Shown: one piece after another, positions 27,530 to 36,364 of the stretch
Numbering within the stretch: the stretch's first letter is position 1
How the letters are laid out: each line of letters starts with the position of its first letter
Assembly: GCA_016771945.1 (NCBI GenBank)
Contig: QZLF01000001.1
Coordinates: 1,135,447-1,199,446 of the forward strand
Source of the DNA: Candidatus Leucobacter sulfamidivorax
GTDB taxonomy: Bacteria > Actinomycetota > Actinomycetes > Actinomycetales > Microbacteriaceae
Length of the DNA: 64,000 nucleotides
Direction of reading: 5' to 3'
Notes under the pieces: model-generated
Told to the model about the DNA's origin: nothing
The model's input: only the letters and a program-made list of their open reading frames with translations
Database searches by the model: none
Program-made: the position numbers and the translations under genes

Positions 27530-28075
27530 TTACTTATCTCGCGCGGGAGACAGTGCATGCGTCTCCTCGTAGACGGCCATCCACACGCGGTCGTACACGC
27601 TTCGCGTGATCCTCCCGTGACGAAGATCCTCTGTGGCGCGCTCCATCAGCAACGACAGCGTCGTGATCATCTCTTCACGATCCTCATCATCACGACGAGG
27701 CCAGAACACGAATCGGCTTGACCACGCCATTGCCACCCGTCCACGAAGCGGACGTGCCTTCCACCAAAGGAACACTCCGGCCGACACCCCCACCAGCACG
27801 ATCCCGACCGCCGACGCCTCAGGAGACGCGCCAACTGCGATAAGCACAAGCCACAGCAGCAGACCCATCCTCAGGGCCGCCGGCACGAAAGCACTCGCCA
27901 ACCGTGCCCAGAACCGTTCACGCTCCGACGACACCGGCGAATACACGACCAGGCGGGACGTCCCCACACCGTGACGCGCGACAGTGTGACAAACGGATCC
28001 CCAGCGCACGGGTCGCGGCAACCGGGAACCGCTGGGCTGTCGCGACCGGCCAGCTGTGGGACTTACACGAGACAT
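27530..28075 (-). CDS. Two-helix membrane protein, unknown
   Basis: A 181-residue frame with two adjacent hydrophobic segments in the middle (LRMGLLLWLVLIAVGASP and VGIVLVGVSAGVFLWW) and a cytoplasmic C-terminal helical domain (EEMITTLSLLMERATEDLRHGRITRSVYDRVWMAVYEE). The true start is uncertain; a shorter form beginning near the VVYSPVSSERERFW segment is possible. No family is recognised. It converges on the preceding three-gene unit (70-base gap). Confidence 0.5.
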   Translation of the reverse strand: MSRVSPTAGRSRQPSGSRLPRPVRWGSVCHTVARHGVGTSRLVVYSPVSSERERFWARLASAFVPAALRMGLLLWLVLIAVGASPEASAVGIVLVGVSAGVFLWWKARPLRGRVAMAWSSRFVFWPRRDDEDREEMITTLSLLMERATEDLRHGRITRSVYDRVWMAVYEETHALSPARDK

Positions 28076-28366
28076 GCACTGATGCTCACCCGCTCACGGG
28101 ACCGCCGCGAGAGCGCCATACGGAGCCCATGCAGCAAACCGGCAGATCACCGCGGTTCGCTAACGCATTCCCAACACTAACGCCCCCGTTTACCGGGCAC
28201 ATCCGACGCCCGAGCACCGCGCCGCAGGGGGCAGCCGGAGCCGCTGATCGTTCCCAATCCCTTGGCTCTCGCGTACGGATCGAGCGCGATATCGGCAGCA
28301 GCTTCGCCATGCTCCGCGTCGGTGAGCATGCTGGCAACAAGCAGGTCCTCACAGTGCTGGTGTATC
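28076..28366. other. Gap with no convincing gene
   Basis: 291 bases between the membrane protein and the methyltransferase remnant. A minus-strand frame continues past the methyltransferase stop (including EDLLVASMLTDAEHGEAAAD), but it has no good start and no family match, so I leave it unassigned. Confidence 0.4.
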
Positions 28367-29466
28367 TCAGAAGTTGAGCATCTTCCGGGCCGTTCCCAAA
28401 GCCGCGACAGCTTGCCTCGGGAGAACACCGTTCCCGAGCGACGCAAGTTGTTGGTTGGCGGTCAGCCCATGACACGCATCGGTCACCCATCCGGCCGGTA
28501 GCCCCATTCGACGAACGGGGGCGCCGGACGCGGACCGGTCTTGTCGCTCAGAAGCGCCGGTGACGGAGCGGAGCGGCCAGTGATTCGCTCCCATCTGGTC
28601 ACGGCTTCGGCGTATCGTCCCCAGCGTCGAAGAGCTGCCCGATCAACGACCACAGGCTCTCGGGCTCCTGGGTGCGCGGGTATCCGTGTGGTCCGTGGAG
28701 GGCGAGGTCGATAATCTGATGGCTCAGAGCGATCGTGCCCCGCCGTGCTTTCACCTGTTGCAGGGTCTCCCCGCCCCGAGACGCGTCCGACGCGAGTGGG
28801 GTCCGGAACAGCGCGGTGGGCGAGGATGAAGACCCGGTATCGGGGATGAGGTGCGCCGATAGCGGAAGCGGGTAAACCGATCCATTGCGCGTCATACCGG
28901 AGGTCGGCCAGGTCTCCCAAAACTGCTCCCGCTGCCCGAAGAGGTCGAGTTGCGGTTTCTCCCAAATGCCACGAATCGGATTCCACACTGCGAGAGGCTG
29001 CGTCGCTGGGGGTTGCGTCTTTGGGGTTGCGCTGCTCATCGTTGTCTCCTTCGGGAATCGCGCGGATCGCGGGTGCAGATAGCAGCCCGCGCACGTTCTC
29101 GATCACCACCCGTTCCGGTTGCAGAACGTCGATCGCTGCTGCCATGTGCGCCCAGAGTCCGGATCGAGTGCCGAGTTTCAGGCCGGCCATCTTCCCGACC
29201 GTGGATACGTCTTGGCAGGGGAACCCGCCGCAGAGGATGTCCACCGGCGGGACAGTGTTCCAGTTGATGGTGGTGATGTCGCCGAGGTTGGGGGCGTCGG
29301 GCCAGTGGTGGAAGAAGACGCGGGCAATGGGTTCGTTTATCTCAGAGAACCAGATCGTTTTCGCCCCGAACACTTCCTCGACGGCGAGATCGAGTCCGCC
29401 GTAGCCAGAGAACAGCGACCCGACGCGTAGCGGCGCGGCCGGGTCGCTTGGAACCATATTTGCCAT
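28367..29466 (-). pseudogene. C5-cytosine DNA methyltransferase, 3' frameshift
   Basis: The N-terminal part is a clear m5C methyltransferase: FSGYGGLD at 19-26, catalytic Cys84 in GGFPCQDVS, ENVRG at 123-127 and HPRYRVFILA. The frame stops at 28483 after FVEWGYRPDG, but the next frame continues the family ending (MGLPAGWVTDACHGLTANQQ, then LASLGNGVLPRQA) to a stop at 28367. The minus-strand text GTCGAATGGGGCTACC would restore the frame as GAATGGATGGGG, so one copy of a tandem ATGG seems lost (-4). The missing part holds motifs IX and X and normally completes the fold, so the enzyme is probably inactive unless the shift is reversible. No cognate restriction enzyme is adjacent, so an orphan, self-protection role was likely. 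Confidence 0.82.
28599..29039 (-). CDS. Overlapping out-of-frame ORF inside the methyltransferase gene
   Basis: A 146-codon frame lies wholly within the methyltransferase gene in another frame of the same strand. Three things suggest it is real: AAGGAG is seven bases before its ATG (GAAGGAGACAACGATG); the peptide has a normal, protein-like composition (RGIWEKPQLDLFGQREQFW; ETWPTSGMTRNGSVYPLP; KARRGTIALSHQIIDLAL); and similar segments seem familiar from methyltransferase-associated proteins of actinobacteria, which is from memory and unverified. The methyltransferase frame over the same bases is also family-like, so this would be dual coding. The function is unknown. Confidence 0.55.
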   Translation of the reverse strand: MSSATPKTQPPATQPLAVWNPIRGIWEKPQLDLFGQREQFWETWPTSGMTRNGSVYPLPLSAHLIPDTGSSSSPTALFRTPLASDASRGGETLQQVKARRGTIALSHQIIDLALHGPHGYPRTQEPESLWSLIGQLFDAGDDTPKP

Positions 29467-29747
29467 CGGCGAGCCTCCTGGGTCGGTGATCCTCGGAGCC
29501 GTGATGCTGCTCCGAGCTGGTCACAAACGAGGTGCACGGTCGGCCCCACCGGCCTACGCCCAGGCCGCTCGCCACGCCCCCGCGTGCCGCGCCCAAAAGT
29601 TCGCTCGTCTGACCCCTTCGCGGTTCGCTCAAACGGGTTGTCACGCGTCTTGCAAGCGAGGCGCGCCACCGTCCGAACGTGACCTCAGAAGTCACAGCTC
29701 CGGTGGCCTGTCGAGCTCACCTTCGGGGTGAGGAGAGGCGGCGACAG
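29467..29747. promoter_or_regulatory. Divergent region upstream of the relaxase; candidate oriT
   Basis: 281 bases between the divergent methyltransferase and relaxase genes, the usual place for a transfer origin. It holds an 8-base direct repeat, GTTCGCTC, at 29599-29606 and 29623-29630; the inverted repeat GTGAC-7-GTCAC just before 29700; and a hairpin, CTCACC-TTCGG-GGTGAG, at 29716-29732 that runs into the AGGAG ahead of the relaxase start. None of these identifies the nick site, so the oriT assignment is inference. Confidence 0.4.
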
Positions 29748-32700
29748 GTGACGGTTTCAATGCGAGTGATGTCCGCCGGCGACGGCTACAAGTACCTCCT
29801 GCGCACCGTCGCCACCGGCGACGGCGACCGGGTGCTCTCCACACCACTCACGAGGTACTACACCGAGGAAGGAACCCCGCCCGGTCGGTGGATCGGCTCA
29901 GCGGTTACCGCACTCGGCGATGGGAGGATCGCCGTCGGTGACGAGGTTTCAGAGGAACAGCTTCAACGGCTGATCGGACACGGACGCGACCCAGTCACCG
30001 ACCAGGCGCTCGGGCGCCCATATCGGAAGTATCCGACCGTGACCGAGCGGATTGAGCGTCGCACCGCACGCCTTGACGCTGACCTCCCCGTGACCGAGCG
30101 CGCCGAAGCCGTCGCTGCAATTGAGGCTGGGGAGAGCGGGCGTGGGGTGCGCAAGGCGGTTGCGGGGTTCGATTTCACGTTCTCGATTCCGAAGTCCGCG
30201 TCGGTGCTCTGGGCGGTATCGGACGCGGGGACGCAATCGCTGATTGCGGATGCGCATCATGCGGCGGTTGCGGAGATGGTTGCGTTCATCGAACGCGAGG
30301 TTGCGGCAACCCGTGCCGGTGCGGCGGGACGCAATGGGGCGGTTGCGCAAGCCGATGTCTCCGGGGTGATCGCGACCGCGTTCGATCACTACGACTCACG
30401 TGCGGGCGACCCGCATCTGCATACGCATGTGGTGATCTCGAACAAGGTGCAGACCGTCCACGACGGCAAATGGCGTTCCCTCGATGGCCGCCCGCTGCAC
30501 GCCGCCACCGTTGCGCTCTCCGAACTCCACGAGGCCGTGTTCGCTGACCACCTCACCCGCGCCTTCGGGGTCGAGTGGGAAGCCCGAGACATGGGACGCG
30601 ACCGCAACCCCGCCTGGGCGATCACGAAGGTGCCGGAGATGCTGGTCGCGGAGTTCTCATCCAGGTCCCGGCAGATAGACCAGGAAAAGAACCGACTCAT
30701 CGCCGAGTACGTCGCCCGCCACGGCAGACAGCCATCGTTTGCGACGGTGATCAAGCTGCGCGCACAGGCGACCTTGGCGACCCGGCCAGAGAAGCAGGTC
30801 CGGTCTCTCGCGGACCTCACGGGCGAGTGGCGGGAGCGAGCGTCGCACCTTCTCGGTGAAGACGCCACCCGCTGGGCGCGCACCGTGACCGCGAACGATG
30901 CCTCGCTGTTGCTGCGTGCGGATGACGTGCCGTTGGATGTGATCGAATCTCTCGGGCGCAGCGTGGTTGAGGTGGTGGGTGAGAAGCGGTCGACCTGGCG
31001 GAAGTGGAACCTCACCGCCGAGGCCGCACGCCAAACCATGCCCTATCGGTTCGCCACAACTGAGGATCGTGAGGCGATCGTCGGAATGGTCGTCGATGCC
31101 GCCGAACGCGCTTCGATTCGGCTGACCCCTCCGGAACTGGCCTCGAGTCCTGCCGTGTTCCGCAGGGCCGATGACACCAGCAGGTTCCGTCCTGTGGGAT
31201 CAACGGTCTACTCGTCACCGGGCATCCTCGCCGCAGAAGACCGGCTCCTCGACCGCGCCCGCAGCACCACTGCACCCGTCGTGCCGGTCGAGGCCATCGA
31301 GAAGGTCGCTCGGCGCCCGGACCGTGAGGGACGCTTCCTCAGCGACGATCAGGCTGCAGCTCTCGCCGGAGTTGCGATCTCCGGTCGGGCGGTCGATGTG
31401 CTGGTCGGCCCGGCCGGTGCGGGGAAGACGACGGCGATGCGTGCGTTGCGCACGGCGTGGGAACGTGAGCACGGGCGCGGCAGCGTCGTCGGGCTCGCAC
31501 CGTCCGCGGTCGCCGCGCAGGTCCTCGCGGAGGATCTCGGTGTTCGGACGGAGAACACCGCGAAGTGGTGGCAAGACCATCAAAACGTAGGCGCATCGTT
31601 CCGCGAAGGGCAGCTGGTGATCGTGGACGAGGCCTCGCTCGCGGGAACCCTTTCCCTCGACCGCATCACTGAACACGGGGTGGCGGTGGGTGCGAAGGTG
31701 TTGCTGGTGGGTGACTGGGCGCAACTGCAATCCGTCACCGCCGGGGGTGCGTTCTCCCTCCTCGTCCACGACCGCAACGACGCACCCGAGCTGCTCGACG
31801 TGCATCGCTTCCTCAACGAATGGGAGAAAAACGCCTCCCTCGACCTCCGTCACGGCCGCCCCGAAGCGATCGACACCTATACCGAGCACGATCGCATCAC
31901 CGGAGGCGACACCGAGAAGATGATCGACGCTGCCTACACTGGGTGGCGCACCGACACGCTCGCCGGGGTCTCGACAGTTTTGATCGCGGACTCCAACGAC
32001 TCCGTTCATGCCCTGAACCAGCGCGCCCGCGCCGACCTGATCCTCGACGGCACCGTGGACGCCCGCCGTGAAGTCGCCCTCCAAGGCGACGCCCGTGCAG
32101 GTGTTGGTGACACGATCATCACCCGCAAGAACGACCGCCGCCTCCACACCCCGCAGGGGTGGGCACGCAACGGGGATCGCTGGATCGTCACCGACGTTCG
32201 AGACGATGGATCACTTACCGCCCGCCGCGCCGACAGTCGGGGTACTGTGATTCTTCCCGCTGGCTACGTCTCGGATCATGTTGATCTGGGTTACGCAGTG
32301 ACGGCGCATAGAGCGCAGGGCATCACAACCGACACCTCTCATGTTCTTGTTGATCCGTCTACGACGAGGGAGAACCTGTATGTCGCGATGACCCGCGGTC
32401 GGCACGCGAACCTAGTCTACGTCGCCACCGACCGCCCGGACGACAACCACACCACCCCGCACCCCGCCGATGACCCGGCAGCGACCGCGCGGGCCGTGCT
32501 GTACGGGGTGCTGCAGCGCATCGGTGCGGAACTCTCCGCGCACGAGACGATCACCGCCGAACAGGAAGCGTGGGGGTCAATCGCGCAGTTCGCGGCAGAG
32601 TACGAGACAATTGCACAAGCCGCGCAACACGACCGCTTCGCCACCCTCATCCGCCAATCCGGGCTCACCCCCGACGAAGCAGAAGACGCGATCCAATCCG

Positions 32701-33296
32701 ACACGTTCGGGGCACTCGCTGCCGAGTTGCGACGTGCGGAGGCGAACCACCACAACATCGACACGCTCATGCCGCGGCTGGTTGCTGCCCGTGGTTTCGA
32801 GAACGCTGACGACATCGCCTCCATCCTGCATCACCGCCTCGCCCGCGCGACCGCACGCCCAGCCGGTTCCGGCCGCACCCGCAAGGCGCCCCGTCTGATC
32901 GCCGGCCTCATCCCCGAAGCCACCGGCCCGATCGGCACCGAGATGAAGAAGGCGCTCGCAGAACGCCGCGAGCTGATCCAGCAGCGCGCCGACGCCGCCC
33001 TCGACCAAGCACTCAGCGAGCCGCAGGAATGGGCGCTCGCACTCGGAGACGCACCCACCGAGGTGAACGCCGCAGCAGCGTGGCGGCGGCATGCGCAGAC
33101 AGTGGCCGCATACCGTGACCGCTACGGCATCACCACCCGCACACCGCTCGGCCCGGCACCCGAGAGCGATGCGCAGAAGATCGACGCCGCACGAGCGAGA
33201 GCCGCCCTCGCACGACTCCGCGTCTTCGCCAGCCCCGACGCTGGCGAAGATTCGTCGCGGACAGCTCGGCGGGAAGGTACGAGCCGGGGGCTGTGA
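29748..33296 (+). CDS. MobF-family conjugative relaxase (TraA-like)
   Basis: An ~1182-residue relaxase-helicase that nicks the transfer origin and unwinds the transferred strand. The N-terminal TrwC domain has MSAGDGYKYLL with candidate catalytic tyrosines, FDFTFSIPKSASVLWAV, and the metal-binding HYDSRAGDPHLHTHVV near residues 216-228. A RecD2-like helicase follows, with Walker A VGPAGAGKTTAM near 553-564 and Walker B VIVDEAS. The C-terminal motif is YAVTAHRAQGIT...NLYVAMTRGRHAN. The start is ambiguous: GTG 29748 or ATG 29760 (an upstream ATG at 29679 overlaps the hairpin region). The protein is intact, unlike the neighbouring methyltransferase. Confidence 0.93.
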   Translation: MTVSMRVMSAGDGYKYLLRTVATGDGDRVLSTPLTRYYTEEGTPPGRWIGSAVTALGDGRIAVGDEVSEEQLQRLIGHGRDPVTDQALGRPYRKYPTVTERIERRTARLDADLPVTERAEAVAAIEAGESGRGVRKAVAGFDFTFSIPKSASVLWAVSDAGTQSLIADAHHAAVAEMVAFIEREVAATRAGAAGRNGAVAQADVSGVIATAFDHYDSRAGDPHLHTHVVISNKVQTVHDGKWRSLDGRPLHAATVALSELHEAVFADHLTRAFGVEWEARDMGRDRNPAWAITKVPEMLVAEFSSRSRQIDQEKNRLIAEYVARHGRQPSFATVIKLRAQATLATRPEKQVRSLADLTGEWRERASHLLGEDATRWARTVTANDASLLLRADDVPLDVIESLGRSVVEVVGEKRSTWRKWNLTAEAARQTMPYRFATTEDREAIVGMVVDAAERASIRLTPPELASSPAVFRRADDTSRFRPVGSTVYSSPGILAAEDRLLDRARSTTAPVVPVEAIEKVARRPDREGRFLSDDQAAALAGVAISGRAVDVLVGPAGAGKTTAMRALRTAWEREHGRGSVVGLAPSAVAAQVLAEDLGVRTENTAKWWQDHQNVGASFREGQLVIVDEASLAGTLSLDRITEHGVAVGAKVLLVGDWAQLQSVTAGGAFSLLVHDRNDAPELLDVHRFLNEWEKNASLDLRHGRPEAIDTYTEHDRITGGDTEKMIDAAYTGWRTDTLAGVSTVLIADSNDSVHALNQRARADLILDGTVDARREVALQGDARAGVGDTIITRKNDRRLHTPQGWARNGDRWIVTDVRDDGSLTARRADSRGTVILPAGYVSDHVDLGYAVTAHRAQGITTDTSHVLVDPSTTRENLYVAMTRGRHANLVYVATDRPDDNHTTPHPADDPAATARAVLYGVLQRIGAELSAHETITAEQEAWGSIAQFAAEYETIAQAAQHDRFATLIRQSGLTPDEAEDAIQSDTFGALAAELRRAEANHHNIDTLMPRLVAARGFENADDIASILHHRLARATARPAGSGRTRKAPRLIAGLIPEATGPIGTEMKKALAERRELIQQRADAALDQALSEPQEWALALGDAPTEVNAAAAWRRHAQTVAAYRDRYGITTRTPLGPAPESDAQKIDAARARAALARLRVFASPDAGEDSSRTARREGTSRGL

Positions 33297-33448
33297 CCGA
33301 TTGCTCTTCCGAATGTCGCCGGTGCGTCGTATCTTGGTAGGTGAGGCGGATTTCTCCTTGATATGACGCTCCTCGGGGCAGGCCGCAAGGCCACTCACAC
33401 ACGCACCGCCTCTGACGATCCGTCGTGCATGTGAGAGGAACCCCCGTC

Positions 33449-33805
33449 GTGATCCGCCAGCTCTGGACCCTCAGCGTCCACACCCGCGCATTCCTGCGCC
33501 GCTACATGCCCACCAACATCCTCCTCGACGCCATCCGCACCCGGCGAGCTTTGAAGTGGGGTGTCCCGGCGATGCTCCTTGCCGTGCCCTACCTCCTTGC
33601 GGCGAGCACCTTCACCGCCCTCATCGCAGACGGCGGACCCGGATGGCTCAACCTCCTGGTTCTCGTGTGCCTGTGGAACACGATGAAGTTCATCATTATG
33701 GGACCAGCCAGCCTGATCCTGCTCGCCCGAATCCGCGTACACGAGGCCGTGGCCTCTCGCGCGGAACGGCGGGCAACGACCGAGCTGGCCAAGCAGGCGG
33801 CCTGA
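33449..33805 (+). CDS. Small conserved ICE membrane protein
   Basis: It encodes 118 residues from GTG 33449 (GAGAGG upstream); an ATG at 33425 would add eight. It has two membrane segments (WGVPAMLLAVPYLLAASTFTAL and GWLNLLVLVCLWNTMKFIIMG) preceded by the conserved-looking RRYMPTNILLDAIRTRR. Close relatives are common on actinobacterial mobile elements and are sometimes mislabelled sulfate permease; the size and topology do not support a transporter. It is the last gene of the ICE, 13 bases before the 16-bp repeat. Confidence 0.72.
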   Translation: MIRQLWTLSVHTRAFLRRYMPTNILLDAIRTRRALKWGVPAMLLAVPYLLAASTFTALIADGGPGWLNLLVLVCLWNTMKFIIMGPASLILLARIRVHEAVASRAERRATTELAKQAA

Positions 33806-33818
33806 ACGACCGCCGCGC

Positions 33819-33834
33819 TTCCATTCCTTGCTGA
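33819..33834 (+). repeat. 16-bp direct repeat, copy 1: candidate att site at ICE/island junction
   Basis: ttccattccttgctga, identical to 39434-39449; the bases on each side differ, so 16 bp is the exact limit. It marks the ICE right end and the island left end. Confidence 0.8.
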
Positions 33835-34031
33835 TCGGAAACGAAGCGCTACAGGAGGTCGCGTTCATCGCGGCTCGTAGAGAGCCCATGTTGTCCTCCA
33901 GCGCTGACGAGACACGCCCGGCTCTCTCAGCACTTACGACGTCGGTCCGCGCATGGCAAGGTAGTCATGAGGCACATTGGCGTGCCGAACTATCCGCTTT
34001 GCGCGGAAAGGCTTCGCGCGAAGGGGGACGG

Positions 34032-35792
34032 ATGACGGTCGAACCGGTGCGCACAGTTGCGGCTGTTCTTGAGAGGTTTGGCTCCGCGTTCTCAGCCTTC
34101 AACGCTGCCTTCCACGATGGCCAGTACGTCCTTTGGCTGGGCTCAGGCATCTCGCGCGACAGGGTAAAGAATGTTGCTGAACTGCTTACCAGCGTTGTCG
34201 AACACCTCCGGGTGAACATTGACATCAGCAACGACGACTGCGAGTACCGGACCGCGCTCAACGACGTGCTGCGGCTCGCAGCCTTGCGACGTGAGGAGCT
34301 GGAGACCCTCGACTTCTCTACGACATTCACGAGTTGGCCCTTGCACGAGCGAATCGTCTCGACGCTGGTAACGAACTATTCCCAAGTGCTTGACGTGTCA
34401 GTCGGCGACTCGAAGCCTGACGACTACCTCGTGTGGACAGCGCTCGATGTTCCCAACACCTACGGGGCACCGGACCTCCTACCGGATGTCGAGCACTACT
34501 GCATCGCGATCCTCATGCTGGAGGGTCTGGTCTCGTCGGCCGTCACGGCCAACTGGGACGGACTTCTTGAGAAGGCGTTGGCCGAACTGACGCCAGCTTT
34601 CGAATCTCGAGTTCGTGTTGCTGTGAAACCTGACGACTTCCGTAACGCGGGGCCCTTGATCGAGGTCATCAAGTTCCATGGTTGCGCCGTTCGCGCCCGC
34701 GATAGTCAGGACGAGTATCGGCAACTCCTTGTCGCGCGCGAGTCGCAGATTTCGCGTTGGACTGAGCAGCCGGAGAACCGGTCGATGCGCAAGCACCTTG
34801 AGGTCCTCTATACGGACCGGTTGACGTTGATGCTGGGGCTATCAGCACAGGACGCGAATCTCCACACCGTGTTTGCCGGCGCTATCCAGGATCTCGCTCG
34901 TCCATGGCCTGCGTCCCCGCCTCCTGTGGTTCTCAGCGAGGAGCAGCTTGAGGCGTACCATCGCAACCTGCTCAAGATCACATATGGTCCTAACCACCAG
35001 GGCAACGCCGCATCGATCGCTGAGTCTGCCCTTCTAGGCGCCTACGGTAAGCCCACCTTGCTCGCGTTGGTGCTTGCCTCGCTTACCGAGAAGCTCAGCG
35101 CTTGGGCTCGGCCTGAGTTGCAGGACGTCTGGGGTGGAGCCGCGGTTCAGCAGTTTCAGGATGACCTCCGCGGGCTCAGGGACTTGGTAGCGATACATGC
35201 GGACCCTGCTCATCCTGAAGTAGTTGAGTATGAGGAGCGTCTGGCGCATCAACGTGTCTTTGCCGCTCGAATCGTCGATGTCGTCAACTTGGCTCTCGCA
35301 GTATTTCGGGCGGGATGGATTCCAGCTCCGCAGAGTGGTCGTTATGAGCCGTTGTCTGTTCGCCCGGCTGCTCAAGCGGCGTTGGATCCCGATTTTCCGG
35401 CTCGGCAGTTTGGCCGTCTCGGCGTCGCGTTGTCATTGATCGGTCGAGGACTGGCCTCGGGACAGTGGTCAGCGTCTCCTGGAGACAGCAGATCGCCGCA
35501 GGACGGAGTTGTGCGCTTAGTTACCTCTGAGAGGGACACACGTGTGCTCTTCGTAAAAGACAGCGGCGCGTTGACGCAGCTTGAGGTAGATGGCTCGTTT
35601 GACGTCGGCGACCCCGACGTTCTGATCGTCATGGCAGACGAGGAGCCACCCACCCAAACCCGATCTCCGAGAGGGCGGTACGGGCGCGACGGTAAGTCTG
35701 GAGCAGGCCGGTTTAGCGTTGCATCCGGCATCGCCGGGACGGCATCGCCTGATGAACTGTATGAGGCGTTCAAGTTGGCGGGGGGCTTCTAA
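34032..35792 (+). CDS. SIR2-domain effector (Lamassu LmuA-like)
   Basis: 586 residues from ATG 34032; AAGGGGG lies seven bases upstream, while the longer frame to 33828 starts inside the repeat and has no ribosome site. The N-terminal ~320 residues form a SIR2-like NAD-binding domain: GSGIS at 37-41, candidate catalytic Asn174 in TANWDGLLE, His216 in IKFHGC, and LMLGLSAQDANL. The C-terminal ~260 residues are helical and of unknown fold, as expected for the sensor-coupled part. SIR2 domains in phage defence deplete NAD+ to stop infection. The stop overlaps the next gene by one base. The SIR2 call is strong; the system name is less certain. Confidence 0.85.
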   Translation: MTVEPVRTVAAVLERFGSAFSAFNAAFHDGQYVLWLGSGISRDRVKNVAELLTSVVEHLRVNIDISNDDCEYRTALNDVLRLAALRREELETLDFSTTFTSWPLHERIVSTLVTNYSQVLDVSVGDSKPDDYLVWTALDVPNTYGAPDLLPDVEHYCIAILMLEGLVSSAVTANWDGLLEKALAELTPAFESRVRVAVKPDDFRNAGPLIEVIKFHGCAVRARDSQDEYRQLLVARESQISRWTEQPENRSMRKHLEVLYTDRLTLMLGLSAQDANLHTVFAGAIQDLARPWPASPPPVVLSEEQLEAYHRNLLKITYGPNHQGNAASIAESALLGAYGKPTLLALVLASLTEKLSAWARPELQDVWGGAAVQQFQDDLRGLRDLVAIHADPAHPEVVEYEERLAHQRVFAARIVDVVNLALAVFRAGWIPAPQSGRYEPLSVRPAAQAALDPDFPARQFGRLGVALSLIGRGLASGQWSASPGDSRSPQDGVVRLVTSERDTRVLFVKDSGALTQLEVDGSFDVGDPDVLIVMADEEPPTQTRSPRGRYGRDGKSGAGRFSVASGIAGTASPDELYEAFKLAGGF

Positions 35793-36364
35793 TGGCTGAC
35801 ATTTCGGATGTCCTCGCAGTCTTGGAAAGCGCCGGTTTCGAGAAGCTTCCCAAGCCCCTAACTGTCGTTGGTACGGAGTTCGACTTCGAAGCAGCAGCGC
35901 GTGGGACTGGCACTTCTCACGACCTAGTGCTGATCGCAACCGACCAAGTCCCTACACGGCGACTGCAACGTCTGGTGGCTGGTTTGGCGCGATCTCTTGA
36001 CCTCGCGTCGTCGCGTCGACCCGTAAGCCTCGTTCTATTGGGGGCGATCGCTGCAGGCGAGCGGGTGGAGCTTGAACGCTACGCGCGTGTCCTCTCCGTC
36101 GCCTCCTCCTCGCCCAGCATCTCGGAGATCGAGGAGGCCATTGCGGTTCTGCTCCCGCTGAAACTGCCGAACGCTGATCTTGTTCACGGAAACGACCCGG
36201 TGAACGAGGTGATGGGAAACCTCGGCATTTCGAAGGACACCTCAGAGCACATCGCACTGGTCAGGGCTGCCGCTGATGGTGCGAATGCGGTGCGGGAGAA
36301 ACTGCGACGTTACGTCAACGCAGGAGTTGAGTGGCGCGATGACTTGGAGGACGACGATGAGTGA
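35792..36364 (+). CDS. Small middle component (LmuC / ABC-3C middle-like)
   Basis: A 190-residue soluble protein. ATG 35792 overlaps the stop of the SIR2 gene (TAATG), and its end overlaps the ATPase start by eight bases. The N-terminal part resembles a small alpha/beta fold (LTVVGTEFDFEAAARGTGTSHDLVLIATD); the C-terminal part is helical and very acidic (EWRDDLEDDDE). Position between a SIR2 effector and an SMC-type ATPase matches the small middle protein of ABC-three-component/Lamassu systems. Sequence homology to that component could not be tested here. Confidence 0.6.
   Translation: MADISDVLAVLESAGFEKLPKPLTVVGTEFDFEAAARGTGTSHDLVLIATDQVPTRRLQRLVAGLARSLDLASSRRPVSLVLLGAIAAGERVELERYARVLSVASSSPSISEIEEAIAVLLPLKLPNADLVHGNDPVNEVMGNLGISKDTSEHIALVRAAADGANAVREKLRRYVNAGVEWRDDLEDDDE

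Larger units (their letters stand above)
1..33834. mobile_element. ICE, right-hand part (left end outside window)
   Basis: This is a conjugative element integrated in the chromosome. It is recognised by a block of type IV secretion genes (VirB4-type ATPase, SCO6880-family, TrbL-like, DUF6112 pilin-like, cell-wall hydrolase, VirB8-like), a ParB-like protein, a DUF2637 protein, a prim-pol, an ArdC-like protein and a MobF relaxase. The right border is placed at the 16-bp repeat ending at 33834. GC looks lower than in the core chromosome to the right. No integrase and no VirD4/TraG coupling ATPase were found, so both probably lie left of base 1, together with the 5' part of comM. Confidence 0.88.

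Noticed and set aside
28177-28446. Minus-strand frame after the methyltransferase
   Set aside because: It overlaps the frameshifted methyltransferase end and has no supported start; kept only as a note on the gap.
33819-33834. Repeat as a transposon target-site duplication
   Set aside because: Sixteen bases is too long for usual duplications, and one copy lies in a conserved gene motif, which points to site-specific recombination.
33828-34031. Longer N-terminus for the SIR2 protein
   Set aside because: That frame starts inside the 16-bp repeat and has no ribosome site, whereas ATG 34032 has AAGGGGG at the right distance.
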